From: Streptomyces thermolilacinus SPC6
GTDB lineage: Bacteria > Actinomycetota > Actinomycetes > Streptomycetales > Streptomycetaceae
Assembly (NCBI RefSeq): GCF_000478605.2
Contig: NZ_ASHX02000001.1
Location: forward strand, 5,533,001-5,597,000
Length of the DNA: 64,000 bases
Direction: 5' to 3'
In this document: in pieces, positions 10,446 through 19,385 of the stretch
Numbering within the stretch: position 1 is the stretch's first letter
Layout: the number at the start of each line of letters is the position of its first letter
The notes under the pieces: generated by a model
The model's input: only the letters and a program-made list of their open reading frames with translations
Told to the model about the DNA's origin: nothing
The model's database searches: none
Translations under genes and position numbers: made by a program

Positions 10446-11060
10446 GTGCCTAACCAGTCGCGTCCCAAGGTCAAGAAGTCCCGTGCGCTCGGCATCGCCC
10501 TGACGCCGAAGGCCGTCAAGTACTTCGAGGCCCGCCCGTACCCCCCGGGTGAGCACGGCCGTGGCCGCAAGCAGAACTCGGACTACAAGGTCCGTCTGCT
10601 CGAGAAGCAGCGTCTGCGCGCCCAGTACGACATCAGCGAGCGCCAGATGGCCCGCGCCTACGACCGCGCCAAGAAGGCCGAGGGCAAGACGGGCGAGGCG
10701 CTGGTCGTCGAGCTCGAGCGCCGCCTCGACGCCCTGGTCCTGCGTTCGGGCATCGCCCGCACCATCTACCAGGCCCGCCAGATGGTCGTCCACGGCCACA
10801 TCGAGGTCAACGGCCAGAAGGTGGACAAGCCCTCCTTCCGCGTCCGCCCCGACGACGTCGTGATGGTCCGCGAGCGCTCCCGCTCCAAGACGCTGTTCCA
10901 GGTCGCCCGCGAGGGTGGCTTCGCCCCCGAGGGTGAGACCCCGCGCTACCTCCAGGTCAACCTGAAGGCCCTGGCCTTCCGCCTGGACCGCGAGCCGAAC
11001 CGCAAGGAGATCCCGGTCATCTGCGACGAGCAGCTCGTCGTCGAGTACTACGCCCGCTGA
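10446..11060 (+). CDS. rpsD: 30S ribosomal protein S4
   Basis: Primary 16S rRNA-binding protein that nucleates assembly of the 30S body. The 204 residues include the S4 RNA-binding domain (RLDALVLRSGIARTIYQARQ) and the family C-terminus. The N-terminus PNQSRPKVKKSRALGIAL lacks the four-cysteine zinc site, so this is the zinc-independent (C-minus) form. As in Streptomyces generally, rpsD sits alone, away from the alpha operon. The GTG start has GGAG 7 nt upstream. Its control region is shared with an iron box. Confidence 0.95.
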   Translation: MPNQSRPKVKKSRALGIALTPKAVKYFEARPYPPGEHGRGRKQNSDYKVRLLEKQRLRAQYDISERQMARAYDRAKKAEGKTGEALVVELERRLDALVLRSGIARTIYQARQMVVHGHIEVNGQKVDKPSFRVRPDDVVMVRERSRSKTLFQVAREGGFAPEGETPRYLQVNLKALAFRLDREPNRKEIPVICDEQLVVEYYAR

Positions 11061-11091
11061 CCCGGGCGCGGTACCCACACCACCGCGGTTC

Positions 11092-13275
11092 TCAGCCCGC
11101 CGCCTCCCCAGCCTTCCCGGTGGGGGAGCCGGCGGGCTTCCGCGTGTCCGGGACCGGCGCCGCCCCGTCCCGCGTCCGGTCCGCCGGGGCGTCGGACGCC
11201 TCCGGCGCCTCCGACCCGGGCTCCGCGCGACCGGCACGCCCCTCAAGGCCCGCCAGCGCCCGCGCCACCGCCGCGTCCAGCGGCAGTCGGCCGCCCTCCG
11301 CCACGTACGCCCCGAACCGCTCCGCGCCCAGCGCCTCGCGAGCCCGCCGCTCGCACAGCGCCCTCGGCGCGCCGAAGTAGGCCGACCCGAACAGCGGCGG
11401 CCCCACCGCCTCCCACAGCGCGCCCGCCGCCCCCTGGAGCACCGCCGCCTCCGCCGGGTCGCCCTCGCTCGCCGTCACCAGCGCCAGCAGCTCGATCGCC
11501 AGCACAAGGCCCACCAGGTCGTGGAACGCGTGGTTGATCGTCACGCACTCGTCCAGCAGCTCCCGCGCCTCCCCGTGGTCCCCGCGCGTCCACGCCGCGT
11601 ACGCCAGCACGTACAGCGCGTACGCCCGCGTCCACCGCTCCCCGCGCTCCTCGCACACCTCCCGCGCGTCCTCGCACAGCGCCACCGCCGCCTCCAGGTC
11701 CCCCTGGAACACCTTGGTGATCGCCAGTTCCACCTGCGCCATCAGCACCTGGCTGTTCAGCTCGCCCAGCTCCCGGTACGAGCCGAGCGCGCGCCCCAGC
11801 AGCTCCTGGGCGCGCGGCATGTCGTCCGACAGCAGCGCCAGGCACCCCAGCCGGTGCGTCGTGTACGCCAGCGCCAGCGCGTTCCCGCCGAGCGTGGCCC
11901 GCTCCCCGCACTCGTGCAGCGCCCGCATCGCCGCCGTCGCGTCGCCCTGGAGGATCGCCACGTACGCCAGCACCCACAGCGCCTTCAGCCGCGCCTCCTC
12001 GTGGCCCGACGGCAGCGCCAGCGCCCTGTCCAGCCAGTGCCGCCCCTCCGCCAGCCGCCCGCACCCCACCCAGCAGAACCACAGCGTCCCCGCCATGTGC
12101 TGCGCCAGGTGCGCCTCGCCCGGCACCTTCAGGCACAGCTCGAGCGCCGCCCGCAGATTCGGCAGCGCGGCGGCCGTGCACTCCGCCACCTCCGCCTGGC
12201 GCGAGCTGAACCACTCCAGCTCGCACCAGGTCGCAAGCCCCATGTACCAGTCCCGGTGCCGCCGCCGCACCCGCTCCGCGTCCCCCAGCGCCTCCAGCCA
12301 CTCCGCGCCGTACGCCGCCACCGTGTCCAGCATCCGGTACCGGGGCCCCGCCCCGTCCGCCTCCCGCAGCACCACCGACTGGGCGATCAGCTCGCCCAGC
12401 ACGTCCAGCACCCGGTCCGCCGGAAGATCGGGGCCCCCGCACACGTACTCCGCCGCGTCCAGGTCGAACGGCCCCGCGAACACCGACAGCCGCGCCCACA
12501 GCAGCCGCTCCCGGGGCGTGCACAGCTCATGGCTCCAGCCGATCGCCGTCCGCAGCGTCTGGTGCCGCGCAGGAGCCCCCCGCATCCCGCCCGTCAGCAG
12601 CCGGAACCGGTCGTCCAGCCGGTCCAGCACCTGCTGCACCGTCAGCGCCGGCAGCCGTCCCGCCGCCAGCTCCAGCGCCAGCGGGATCCCGTCCAGCCGC
12701 CGGCACAGCTCCCGCACCGGCGCGGCCTCCTCCTCGGCGCGGAAGCCCGGCCACGCCGCCACCGCCCGCTCCGTGAACAGCCGTACGGCGTCCTCGTCCG
12801 ACATCGGCGGCAGCGGCAGCACCGCCTCGCCGTCCAGACGGAGCGGCCGCCGCCCCGCCGCCAGCACCGTCAGCCCCGGCGCGCCGCACAGCAGCAGCCG
12901 CACCAGCTCCGCACACGCGTCCACCAGGTGCTCGAAGCCGTCGATGACCAACAGCAGCCGCCGGTCGGCCAGATGGTCCACCAGCACCTCGCGCGGCGGC
13001 CTGCTCGTCTGGTCCGCGAGCCCCAGCGCCTCCACCAGCGCGTGTTCCACCAGATCCGGCTCCCGCAGCCCCGCGAGCTCCGCCAGCCGCACCCCATGGC
13101 AGTAGCGTTTCTGCGTCGCGCGCGCCGCCCTCAGCACCAGGCGGGACTTCCCCACCCCTCCCACACCCACGACCGTGACCAGCCGGAACTCCGCCAGCAG
13201 CCCGTCGAGTTCCGCACATTCCGCGTCGCGCCCGACGAACCGGTTCAGTTCGGCCGGGAGATTGCTCCGTCGCAT
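11092..13275 (-). CDS. STAND-type ATPase with tetratricopeptide-like repeats (AfsR/LAL-like, no DNA-binding domain)
   Basis: A 727-residue NB-ARC-type signalling ATPase. It has RFVGRDAECAELDGLL, Walker A VGVGGVGKSRLV, Walker B LLLVIDGFEH, a GLPL-like LDGIPLALELAAGRL and a winged-helix segment. About 350 residues of helical TPR-like repeats follow, then a disordered charged tail. AfsR/SARP and LuxR-LAL regulators share this core but carry an N-terminal SARP or C-terminal HTH domain; neither is present. It may act by binding a partner. ATG at 13275 gives MRRSNLPAEL, the usual beginning of such cores; a TTG 13 codons upstream is possible. No good ribosome site is seen. Confidence 0.82.
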   Translation of the reverse strand: MRRSNLPAELNRFVGRDAECAELDGLLAEFRLVTVVGVGGVGKSRLVLRAARATQKRYCHGVRLAELAGLREPDLVEHALVEALGLADQTSRPPREVLVDHLADRRLLLVIDGFEHLVDACAELVRLLLCGAPGLTVLAAGRRPLRLDGEAVLPLPPMSDEDAVRLFTERAVAAWPGFRAEEEAAPVRELCRRLDGIPLALELAAGRLPALTVQQVLDRLDDRFRLLTGGMRGAPARHQTLRTAIGWSHELCTPRERLLWARLSVFAGPFDLDAAEYVCGGPDLPADRVLDVLGELIAQSVVLREADGAGPRYRMLDTVAAYGAEWLEALGDAERVRRRHRDWYMGLATWCELEWFSSRQAEVAECTAAALPNLRAALELCLKVPGEAHLAQHMAGTLWFCWVGCGRLAEGRHWLDRALALPSGHEEARLKALWVLAYVAILQGDATAAMRALHECGERATLGGNALALAYTTHRLGCLALLSDDMPRAQELLGRALGSYRELGELNSQVLMAQVELAITKVFQGDLEAAVALCEDAREVCEERGERWTRAYALYVLAYAAWTRGDHGEARELLDECVTINHAFHDLVGLVLAIELLALVTASEGDPAEAAVLQGAAGALWEAVGPPLFGSAYFGAPRALCERRAREALGAERFGAYVAEGGRLPLDAAVARALAGLEGRAGRAEPGSEAPEASDAPADRTRDGAAPVPDTRKPAGSPTGKAGEAAG

Positions 13276-13354
13276 GGGACACGGAGCGTACCCATCACGC
13301 TGCTCTCCGTACAATCCGGCGGGTCAGCGGCCCCCGCCGCGACGGCTAATCCGG

Positions 13355-13384
13355 TTCGGGGAGCCACCACGGGCGCGATAGGCT
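13355..13384 (+). promoter_or_regulatory. Promoter of the DUF948-alaS-aro gene run
   Basis: TTCGGG (13355-13360) and TAGGCT (13379-13384) are 18 bp apart, giving a start near 13391 and a ~55-nt leader. The -10 matches the Streptomyces vegetative consensus well; the -35 is weak. Confidence 0.55.
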
Positions 13385-13445
13385 CGGATGACGACTTTCA
13401 GGTGCGACACACCAACAGGCTTCGACGAGCAGAGAGCGGTGCGCA

Positions 13446-13886
13446 GTGACCGGTGGAGAGGTTGCCGGGATTCTGGTGGCCGTCTTCTGGGCGATCCTGG
13501 TGTCCTTCCTCGCCGTGGTGCTGGTGAGGCTGGCCCAGACGCTCAGGGCGACCACCCGGCTCGTGGCGGACGTGACCGAGCAGGCGGTGCCCCTGCTGGC
13601 CGACGCCTCCGCGACCGTGCGCTCCGCGCAGACCCAGCTCGACCGGGTGGACGCCATCGCCTCGGACGTCCAGGAGGTCACCTCCAACGCGTCCGCGCTC
13701 TCCACGACCGTCGCCTCCACCTTCGGCGGCCCCCTCGTCAAGGTCGCGGCATTCGGCTACGGCGTACGCCGGGCCCTCACCCGCGACAAGACCGACCGGC
13801 CCGCCGAACGGCAGGGGTCGCGGCGCACCGTCATCGTCGGCCGCACGGTGCCCAGGGCGCGCGGCGGCCGGAACCGGAAAGGCTGA
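13446..13886 (+). CDS. DUF948 membrane protein
   Basis: A 146-residue protein with one N-terminal membrane helix (VAGILVAVFWAILVSFLAVVL) and a helical segment with heptad-like spacing (VADVTEQAVPLLADASATV onward). It ends in a basic tail. DUF948 proteins are small and of unknown role, often encoded next to cell-envelope or stress genes. Here it begins a long run that continues into alaS with a spacing of 8 bp to the next gene. The GTG start is supported by gene spacing more than by a strong ribosome site. Confidence 0.8.
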   Translation: MTGGEVAGILVAVFWAILVSFLAVVLVRLAQTLRATTRLVADVTEQAVPLLADASATVRSAQTQLDRVDAIASDVQEVTSNASALSTTVASTFGGPLVKVAAFGYGVRRALTRDKTDRPAERQGSRRTVIVGRTVPRARGGRNRKG

Positions 13887-13894
13887 CGCGACAC

Positions 13895-14251
13895 ATGTTC
13901 CGCCGGGCATTCTGGTTCACCGCCGGCGCGGCAGCCGGCGTGTGGGCCACCAACAAGGTCAACCGCAAGCTCAAGCAGCTCACCCCCGAGAGCCTCGCCG
14001 CCCAGGCCGCCGACAAGGCCGTCGAGGCGGGCCACCGGCTCAAGGACTTCGCCCTCGACGTCCGCGCGGGAATGCTCCAGCGCGAGGCTGAGCTGGAAGA
14101 GGCGCTGGGACTGGACGCACCGGTCGACCCGGCCCTCCCGGGCCCCCGCCGCACGGCGCTCGGACCGGGCGGCCCCGCGGGCGCCCCCGTACACCGCGCC
14201 CGCCCGCACCCGTACCCCACCCACCCGTACAACCGGAATGAGGACCACTGA
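13895..14251 (+). CDS. Small conserved actinobacterial protein before alaS
   Basis: A 118-residue protein of unknown function. The N-terminus MFRRAFWFTAGAAAGVWATNKVNRK is a short hydrophobic segment between basic residues. A helical region follows (TPESLAAQAADKAVEAGHRLKDF), and the C-terminal third is Pro/His/Arg-rich and probably unstructured. Its TGA overlaps the alaS ATG by one base, so translation is probably coupled. I recognise it only as a gene that recurs beside the DUF948 gene and alaS in this group of organisms. Confidence 0.78.
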   Translation: MFRRAFWFTAGAAAGVWATNKVNRKLKQLTPESLAAQAADKAVEAGHRLKDFALDVRAGMLQREAELEEALGLDAPVDPALPGPRRTALGPGGPAGAPVHRARPHPYPTHPYNRNEDH

Positions 14252-16920
14252 TGGAGTCGGCTGAAATCCGCCGCCGCTGGCTGAGCTACTTCGAGGAGCG
14301 CGGGCACACCGTCGTGCCTTCGGCGTCGCTCATCGCGGACGACCCGACTCTGCTCCTGGTCAACGCCGGCATGGTCCCGTTCAAGCCGTTCTTCCTCGGC
14401 GAGGAGAAGCCGCCCTACACGCGCGCCTCCAGCGTCCAGAAGTGCGTGCGCACGCCCGACATCGAAGAGGTCGGCAAGACCACCCGCCACGGCACGTTCT
14501 TCCAGATGTGCGGCAACTTCTCCTTCGGCGACTACTTCAAGGAAGGCGCCATCAAGCTCGCCTGGGAGCTGCTGACCAGCCCGGTCGAGCACGGCGGCTA
14601 CGGCCTGGAGCCCGAGAAGCTCTGGATCACCGTCTACCAGGACGACGACGAGGCCGAGCAGATCTGGCGCGACGTCGTGGGCGTTCCCGCCGAGCGCATC
14701 CAGCGCCTGGGCAAGAAGGACAACTTCTGGTCCATGGGCGTCCCCGGCCCCTGCGGCCCCTGCTCCGAGATCAACTACGACCGCGGCCCCGAGTTCGGCG
14801 TCGAGGGCGGCCCGGCCGTCAACGACGAGCGGTACGTGGAGATCTGGAACCTGGTCTTCATGCAGTACGAGCGCGGCGAGGGCACCTCGAAGGAGGACTT
14901 CGAGATCCTCGGGGACCTGCCGAGCAAGAACATCGACACGGGCCTCGGTCTGGAGCGCCTGGCGATGATCCTCCAGGGCGTGCAGAACATGTACGAGACC
15001 GACACCCTGAAGGTCGTCATCGACAAGGCCACCGAGCTCACCGGTGTCCGCTACGGCCAGGCCCAGGAGAGCGACGTCTCCCTGCGCGTGGTCGCCGACC
15101 ACATGCGCACCTCCGTCATGCTCATCGGCGACGGCGTCACCCCCGGCAACGAGGGTCGCGGCTACGTCCTGCGCCGCATCATGCGCCGGGCCATCCGCAA
15201 CATGCGCCTGCTCGGCGCCACCGGCCCGGTCGTCGGCGAGCTGGTGGACACCGTCATCCGCACCATGGGCGAGCAGTACCCGGAGCTGGAGACCGACCGC
15301 AAGCGCATCGAGACCGTCGCCCTCGCCGAGGAGGCCGCCTTCCTCAAGACGCTGAAGGCCGGCACCAACATCCTCGACACGGCCGTCACCGAGACCAAGG
15401 CCTCCGGCGGCAAGGTCCTCCCCGGCGACAAGGCCTTCCTGCTCCACGACACCTGGGGCTTCCCCATCGACCTCACCCTGGAGATGGCCGCCGAGCAGGG
15501 CCTCTCCGTGGACGAGGACGGCTTCCGCCGCCTGATGAAGGAGCAGCGGGAGCGCGCCAAGGCCGACGCCCGCGCCAAGAAGACCGGCCACGCCGACGTC
15601 ACCGCGTACCGCGAGATCGCCGACACCTCCGGCGCCACCGAGTTCACCGGCTACACCAACACCGAGGGCGAGAGCACCGTCGTCGGCCTCCTCGTCAACG
15701 GCGTCCCCTCCCCGGCCGCCTCCGAGGGCGACGAGGTCGAGGTCGTCCTCGACCGCACGCCGTTCTACGCCGAGGGCGGCGGCCAGATCGCCGATACCGG
15801 CCGCATCAAGCTGCACAGCGGCGCCGTCATCGAGGTCCGAGACGTGCAGCAGCCGGTGCCCGGCGTGTCCGTGCACAAGGGCTCCGTCCAGGTCGGCGAG
15901 GTCACGGTCGGCTCCACCGCCTACGCCGCCATCGACGTCAAGCGCCGCCGCGCCATCGCCCGCGCCCACAGCGCCACCCACCTCACGCACCAGGCGCTGC
16001 GCGACGCCCTCGGCCCGACGGCCGCCCAGGCCGGTTCGGAGAACCAGCCCGGCCGCTTCCGCTTCGACTTCGGCTCGCCGTCCGCCGTCCCCGGCACGGT
16101 CCTCACCGACGTCGAGCAGAAGATCAACGAGGTGCTGTCCCACGAGCTCGACGTGCACGCCGAGGTCATGCCGATCGACGAGGCCAAGCGCCAGGGCGCC
16201 ATCGCCGAGTTCGGCGAGAAGTACGGCGAGCGGGTCCGCGTCGTCACGATCGGGGACTTCTCCAAGGAGCTCTGCGGCGGTACGCACGTCCGCAACACGT
16301 CCCAGCTGGGCCTGGTGAAGCTGCTCGGCGAGTCGTCCATCGGCTCCGGGGTGCGCCGTATCGAGGCCCTCGTGGGTGTGGACGCGTACAACTTCCTCGC
16401 CCGGGAGCACACGGTCGTCGCCCAGCTCCAGGAGCTGGTCAAGGGCCGTCCGGAGGAGCTGCCAGAGAAGATCTCCGGCATGCTCGCCAAGCTGAAGGAC
16501 GCCGAGAAGGAGATCGAGAGGTTCCGCGCGGAGAAGGTCCTCCAGGCCGCCGCCGGGCTGGTCGAGTCCGCCAAGGACGTCCGCGGCGTCGCCCTGGTCA
16601 CCGGGCAGGTCCCGGACGGCACGGGCGCCGACGACCTGCGGAAGCTGGTCCTCGACGTGCGCGGCCGCATCCCGGGCGACCGTCCGGCCGTCGTCGCGCT
16701 GTTCACCACCGCGGGCGGCCGCCCGCTGACCGTGATCGCCACCAACGAGGCCGCCCGCGAGCGCGGCCTCAAGGCCGGCGAGCTGGTCCGCACGGCCGCC
16801 AAGACCCTCGGCGGCGGCGGTGGCGGCAAGCCGGACGTCGCCCAGGGCGGTGGCCAGAACGCGGAGGCCATCGGCGAGGCCATCGCGGCCGTCGAGCGCC
16901 TGGTCGCCGAGACCGCCTGA
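14251..16920 (+). CDS. alaS: Alanyl-tRNA synthetase
   Basis: Charges tRNA-Ala. The 889-residue protein has the N-terminal class II catalytic core (FLVNAGMVPFKPFF-type region, RKMVRTPD-like QKCVRTPDIEEVGKTTRHGTF). The tRNA-recognition domain and the editing domain follow, with its zinc ligands HSATHLTH and CGGTHVRN. The C-terminal oligomerisation/DHHA1 domain ends with the glycine-rich GGGGGGKPDVAQGGG signature. All editing ligands are present. It is embedded by 1-bp overlaps between the small protein upstream and ruvX downstream. Confidence 0.97.
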   Translation: MESAEIRRRWLSYFEERGHTVVPSASLIADDPTLLLVNAGMVPFKPFFLGEEKPPYTRASSVQKCVRTPDIEEVGKTTRHGTFFQMCGNFSFGDYFKEGAIKLAWELLTSPVEHGGYGLEPEKLWITVYQDDDEAEQIWRDVVGVPAERIQRLGKKDNFWSMGVPGPCGPCSEINYDRGPEFGVEGGPAVNDERYVEIWNLVFMQYERGEGTSKEDFEILGDLPSKNIDTGLGLERLAMILQGVQNMYETDTLKVVIDKATELTGVRYGQAQESDVSLRVVADHMRTSVMLIGDGVTPGNEGRGYVLRRIMRRAIRNMRLLGATGPVVGELVDTVIRTMGEQYPELETDRKRIETVALAEEAAFLKTLKAGTNILDTAVTETKASGGKVLPGDKAFLLHDTWGFPIDLTLEMAAEQGLSVDEDGFRRLMKEQRERAKADARAKKTGHADVTAYREIADTSGATEFTGYTNTEGESTVVGLLVNGVPSPAASEGDEVEVVLDRTPFYAEGGGQIADTGRIKLHSGAVIEVRDVQQPVPGVSVHKGSVQVGEVTVGSTAYAAIDVKRRRAIARAHSATHLTHQALRDALGPTAAQAGSENQPGRFRFDFGSPSAVPGTVLTDVEQKINEVLSHELDVHAEVMPIDEAKRQGAIAEFGEKYGERVRVVTIGDFSKELCGGTHVRNTSQLGLVKLLGESSIGSGVRRIEALVGVDAYNFLAREHTVVAQLQELVKGRPEELPEKISGMLAKLKDAEKEIERFRAEKVLQAAAGLVESAKDVRGVALVTGQVPDGTGADDLRKLVLDVRGRIPGDRPAVVALFTTAGGRPLTVIATNEAARERGLKAGELVRTAAKTLGGGGGGKPDVAQGGGQNAEAIGEAIAAVERLVAETA

Positions 16921-17396
16921 TGACCGACGGCATGCGACGCGGACGCCGACTGGCGGTCGACGTCGGGGACGCCCGGATCGGGGTCGCCTCGTGCGACCCC
17001 GACGGGGTCCTCGCCACGCCGGTGGAGACCGTGCCGGGACGTGACATCCCGGCCGCCCACCGGCGGCTGAGGCAGCTGGTCGAGGAGTACGAGCCGATCG
17101 AGGTCGTCGTCGGGCTGCCCCGCTCCCTCAGCGGGCGGGAGGGCCCGGCCGCCACGAAGGTCCGCACGTTCGCCCAGGAGCTGGCCCGGGGCGTCGCCCC
17201 GGTGCCGGTCCGGCTGGTGGACGAGCGGATGACCACCGTCTCCGCCACCCACGGCCTGCGCGCCTCGGGCGTGAAGGCGAAGAAGGGCCGGTCGGTCATC
17301 GACCAGGCAGCCGCTGTGATCATCCTTCAGAACGCTCTTGAGTCCGAACGGGTATCGGGTAATCCGCCCGGAGAGGGCGTCGAAGTGGTCATCTGA
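16920..17396 (+). CDS. ruvX: RuvX/YqgF-family Holliday-junction resolvase-like nuclease
   Basis: A 158-residue RNase H-fold protein. The metal-binding acidic residues are in RRLAVDVGDARIGVA, VVVGLPRSLSG and the C-terminal SVIDQAAAVIILQ segment. YqgF/RuvX proteins are linked to pre-16S rRNA 5' processing and, in mycobacteria, to Holliday-junction cleavage; which applies here is not decidable from sequence. The ATG overlaps the alaS stop by one base. An internal ATG four codons later is an alternative start. Confidence 0.9.
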   Translation: MTDGMRRGRRLAVDVGDARIGVASCDPDGVLATPVETVPGRDIPAAHRRLRQLVEEYEPIEVVVGLPRSLSGREGPAATKVRTFAQELARGVAPVPVRLVDERMTTVSATHGLRASGVKAKKGRSVIDQAAAVIILQNALESERVSGNPPGEGVEVVI

Positions 17397-17498
17397 TCGC
17401 GATACGGTAACGTTCCGCGCGATGCGGTGGCGTTCGAACAGGCCGCCGTACGACGTAGAGGCGGACGTCCCGGAAGCCTCACGGCTGTTTGGGGATCG

Positions 17499-19385
17499 AT
17501 GACTGAGTATGGCCGGAGCCCCGGCTCCCAGCCCTGGCACCCCGAGGACCCCCTGTACGGGGACCAGGGATGGGCAGGCCGGCAGGACACAGGCGCCTAC
17601 CACCAGCAGCAGCAGCCGCAGTACGGCGGCGGCCACCAGGACCCGTACCAGCAGGGTTACGACGGCCGGCAGTACGACGCGGGCGGCCAGGAGTACGGCG
17701 CCGGGGCCCCCGGCCAGGGATACGGGACCGGCGACGCGGGCCACGCGTACGGTGGCGACCCCGGCCAGACGTACGGCGCCGGGGCGCACGGCCAGGAGTA
17801 CGGCGGCGGCTGGGACACCGGCACCGGCCAGCAGGCCATGCCGTACGGGACGCCGCCGCCCGCCGACCCGTACGGAACCGGCCAGGGCGCCGACCTCTAC
17901 AGCACCCCCGAGGCGTACCCGCCGCCGCAGCCCCCCGGCCAGCGCCACCCCGACCCGCACGGCCAGTACCAGCAGCAGGACCAGCACCAGGGCCACGGCG
18001 GGCAGTGGCAGGCCGAGGCCCCGGGCGACGACCGGCAGTCCCGCGAGGACCACGCCGACGAGCCGCACCACCCCGAGGACCAGGACCGGCACCCCGCCGA
18101 CGGCCGCGGGCGGGACGACCGCGCCCCGAGCGGCGGCTCCCGACGACGCGGCGGCGACGACGGCCGGGAGGGCCACGACGACGACGCGTACGACGGCCAC
18201 GACGACACGCACGACGGGCACGACGGCGGGCGTGACGACGACGGCTACGACGACGACCCGGCCGGCTCCCGGCGCGACGGCGGCCGCGGCCGCACCAAGA
18301 AACGCAAGAGCCGCAACGGCGTGGCCTGCCTGTTCGTGGCCCTGGTCCTCGCGGGCGGCCTCGGCGGCGTCGGCTACGTCGGCTACCAGTTCTGGCAGGA
18401 CCGGTTCGGTCCCGCCCCGGACTTCACCGGCTCGGGCACGGGCGAGACCGTCACCATCGAGGTCCCCAAGGACGCGTCCGGCAGCGAGATCGGCAACATC
18501 CTCGTCAAGAACGGAGTCGTCAAGAGCGTCGACGCCTTCGTCACCGCGCAGGAGAAGAACCCCAAGGGCCTCTCCATCCAGCCCGGCTTCTACACCCTCC
18601 AGAAGGGCATGTCCGCGGCCTCCGCCGTCGAGGCCATGCTCAGCCCGAAGAGCCGCAACGTCCTCATCATCCCCGAGGGCAAGCGCAACGCCTGGGTGTA
18701 CGAGCAGATCGACAAGCGCCTCGAACTGGCCGCCGGCACCACCGAGAAGGCCGCCCGGGACAACGTCAAGAACCTGGGCCTGCCCGCCTGGGCGACCGGC
18801 CACCCCGACGTGAAGGACCCGCTGGAGGGCTTCCTCTTCCCGGCCGACTATCCCGTGGCCAAGGGGAACAAGCCCGAGGACGTCCTGAAGAAGATGGTCG
18901 CCCGCGCCAACTCCGAGTACAGCCAGCTCGACCTGGAGACCAAGTCCAAGGCCCTCGGCCTCGAGGGCCCGTGGGAGCTGGTCACCGTCGCGAGCCTCGT
19001 CCAGGCGGAGGGCAAGACCGAGGACGACTTCAGGAAGATGAGCGAGGTCGTCTACAACCGGCTCAAGCCCACCAACACGGAGACCAACCAGCTGCTCCAG
19101 TTCGACTCGGCCTTCAACTACCTCAAGGGCCAGAGCGAGATCGACATCAGCGAGTCCGAGATCAACAGCAACAAGGACCCGTACAACACGTACACCCGCA
19201 AGGGCCTCACCCCCGGCCCGATCGGCAACCCCGGCAAGGAGGCGCTCGCAGCGGCGCTCGCCCCCACGTCGGAGGGATGGATGTACTTCGTGGCGACGGA
19301 CGGCATGAACAAGACCGAATTCGCCAGGACCCACGACGAGTTCCTCAAGCTGAAGGACAAGTTCAATGACAACCAGGGGGGTTGA
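17499..19385 (+). CDS. mltG: Endolytic transglycosylase MltG with a long disordered cytoplasmic region
   Basis: Cuts nascent peptidoglycan glycan strands at the membrane. The 628-residue protein begins with ~270 residues of low-complexity sequence. Repeats of QEYGAG/QGYGTG/QTYGAG type come first, then an Asp/His/Gly-rich stretch. One membrane helix (~273-297) and the YceG/MltG domain follow. The catalytic glutamate is most likely Glu504 in ASLVQAEGK, followed by VVYNRLK. The E. coli protein lacks such an N-terminal region. The start at 17499 has GGGGAT upstream. It overlaps aroE by 20 bp, placing wall synthesis and aromatic synthesis in one transcript. Confidence 0.92.
   Translation: MTEYGRSPGSQPWHPEDPLYGDQGWAGRQDTGAYHQQQQPQYGGGHQDPYQQGYDGRQYDAGGQEYGAGAPGQGYGTGDAGHAYGGDPGQTYGAGAHGQEYGGGWDTGTGQQAMPYGTPPPADPYGTGQGADLYSTPEAYPPPQPPGQRHPDPHGQYQQQDQHQGHGGQWQAEAPGDDRQSREDHADEPHHPEDQDRHPADGRGRDDRAPSGGSRRRGGDDGREGHDDDAYDGHDDTHDGHDGGRDDDGYDDDPAGSRRDGGRGRTKKRKSRNGVACLFVALVLAGGLGGVGYVGYQFWQDRFGPAPDFTGSGTGETVTIEVPKDASGSEIGNILVKNGVVKSVDAFVTAQEKNPKGLSIQPGFYTLQKGMSAASAVEAMLSPKSRNVLIIPEGKRNAWVYEQIDKRLELAAGTTEKAARDNVKNLGLPAWATGHPDVKDPLEGFLFPADYPVAKGNKPEDVLKKMVARANSEYSQLDLETKSKALGLEGPWELVTVASLVQAEGKTEDDFRKMSEVVYNRLKPTNTETNQLLQFDSAFNYLKGQSEIDISESEINSNKDPYNTYTRKGLTPGPIGNPGKEALAAALAPTSEGWMYFVATDGMNKTEFARTHDEFLKLKDKFNDNQGG

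Noticed and set aside
13831..16410. Very long open frame antisense to alaS
   Set aside because: In GC-rich DNA the antisense frame of a real gene often lacks stops. The translation is Leu/Gly/Val/Asp-biased with no motif, and alaS on the other strand is certain.
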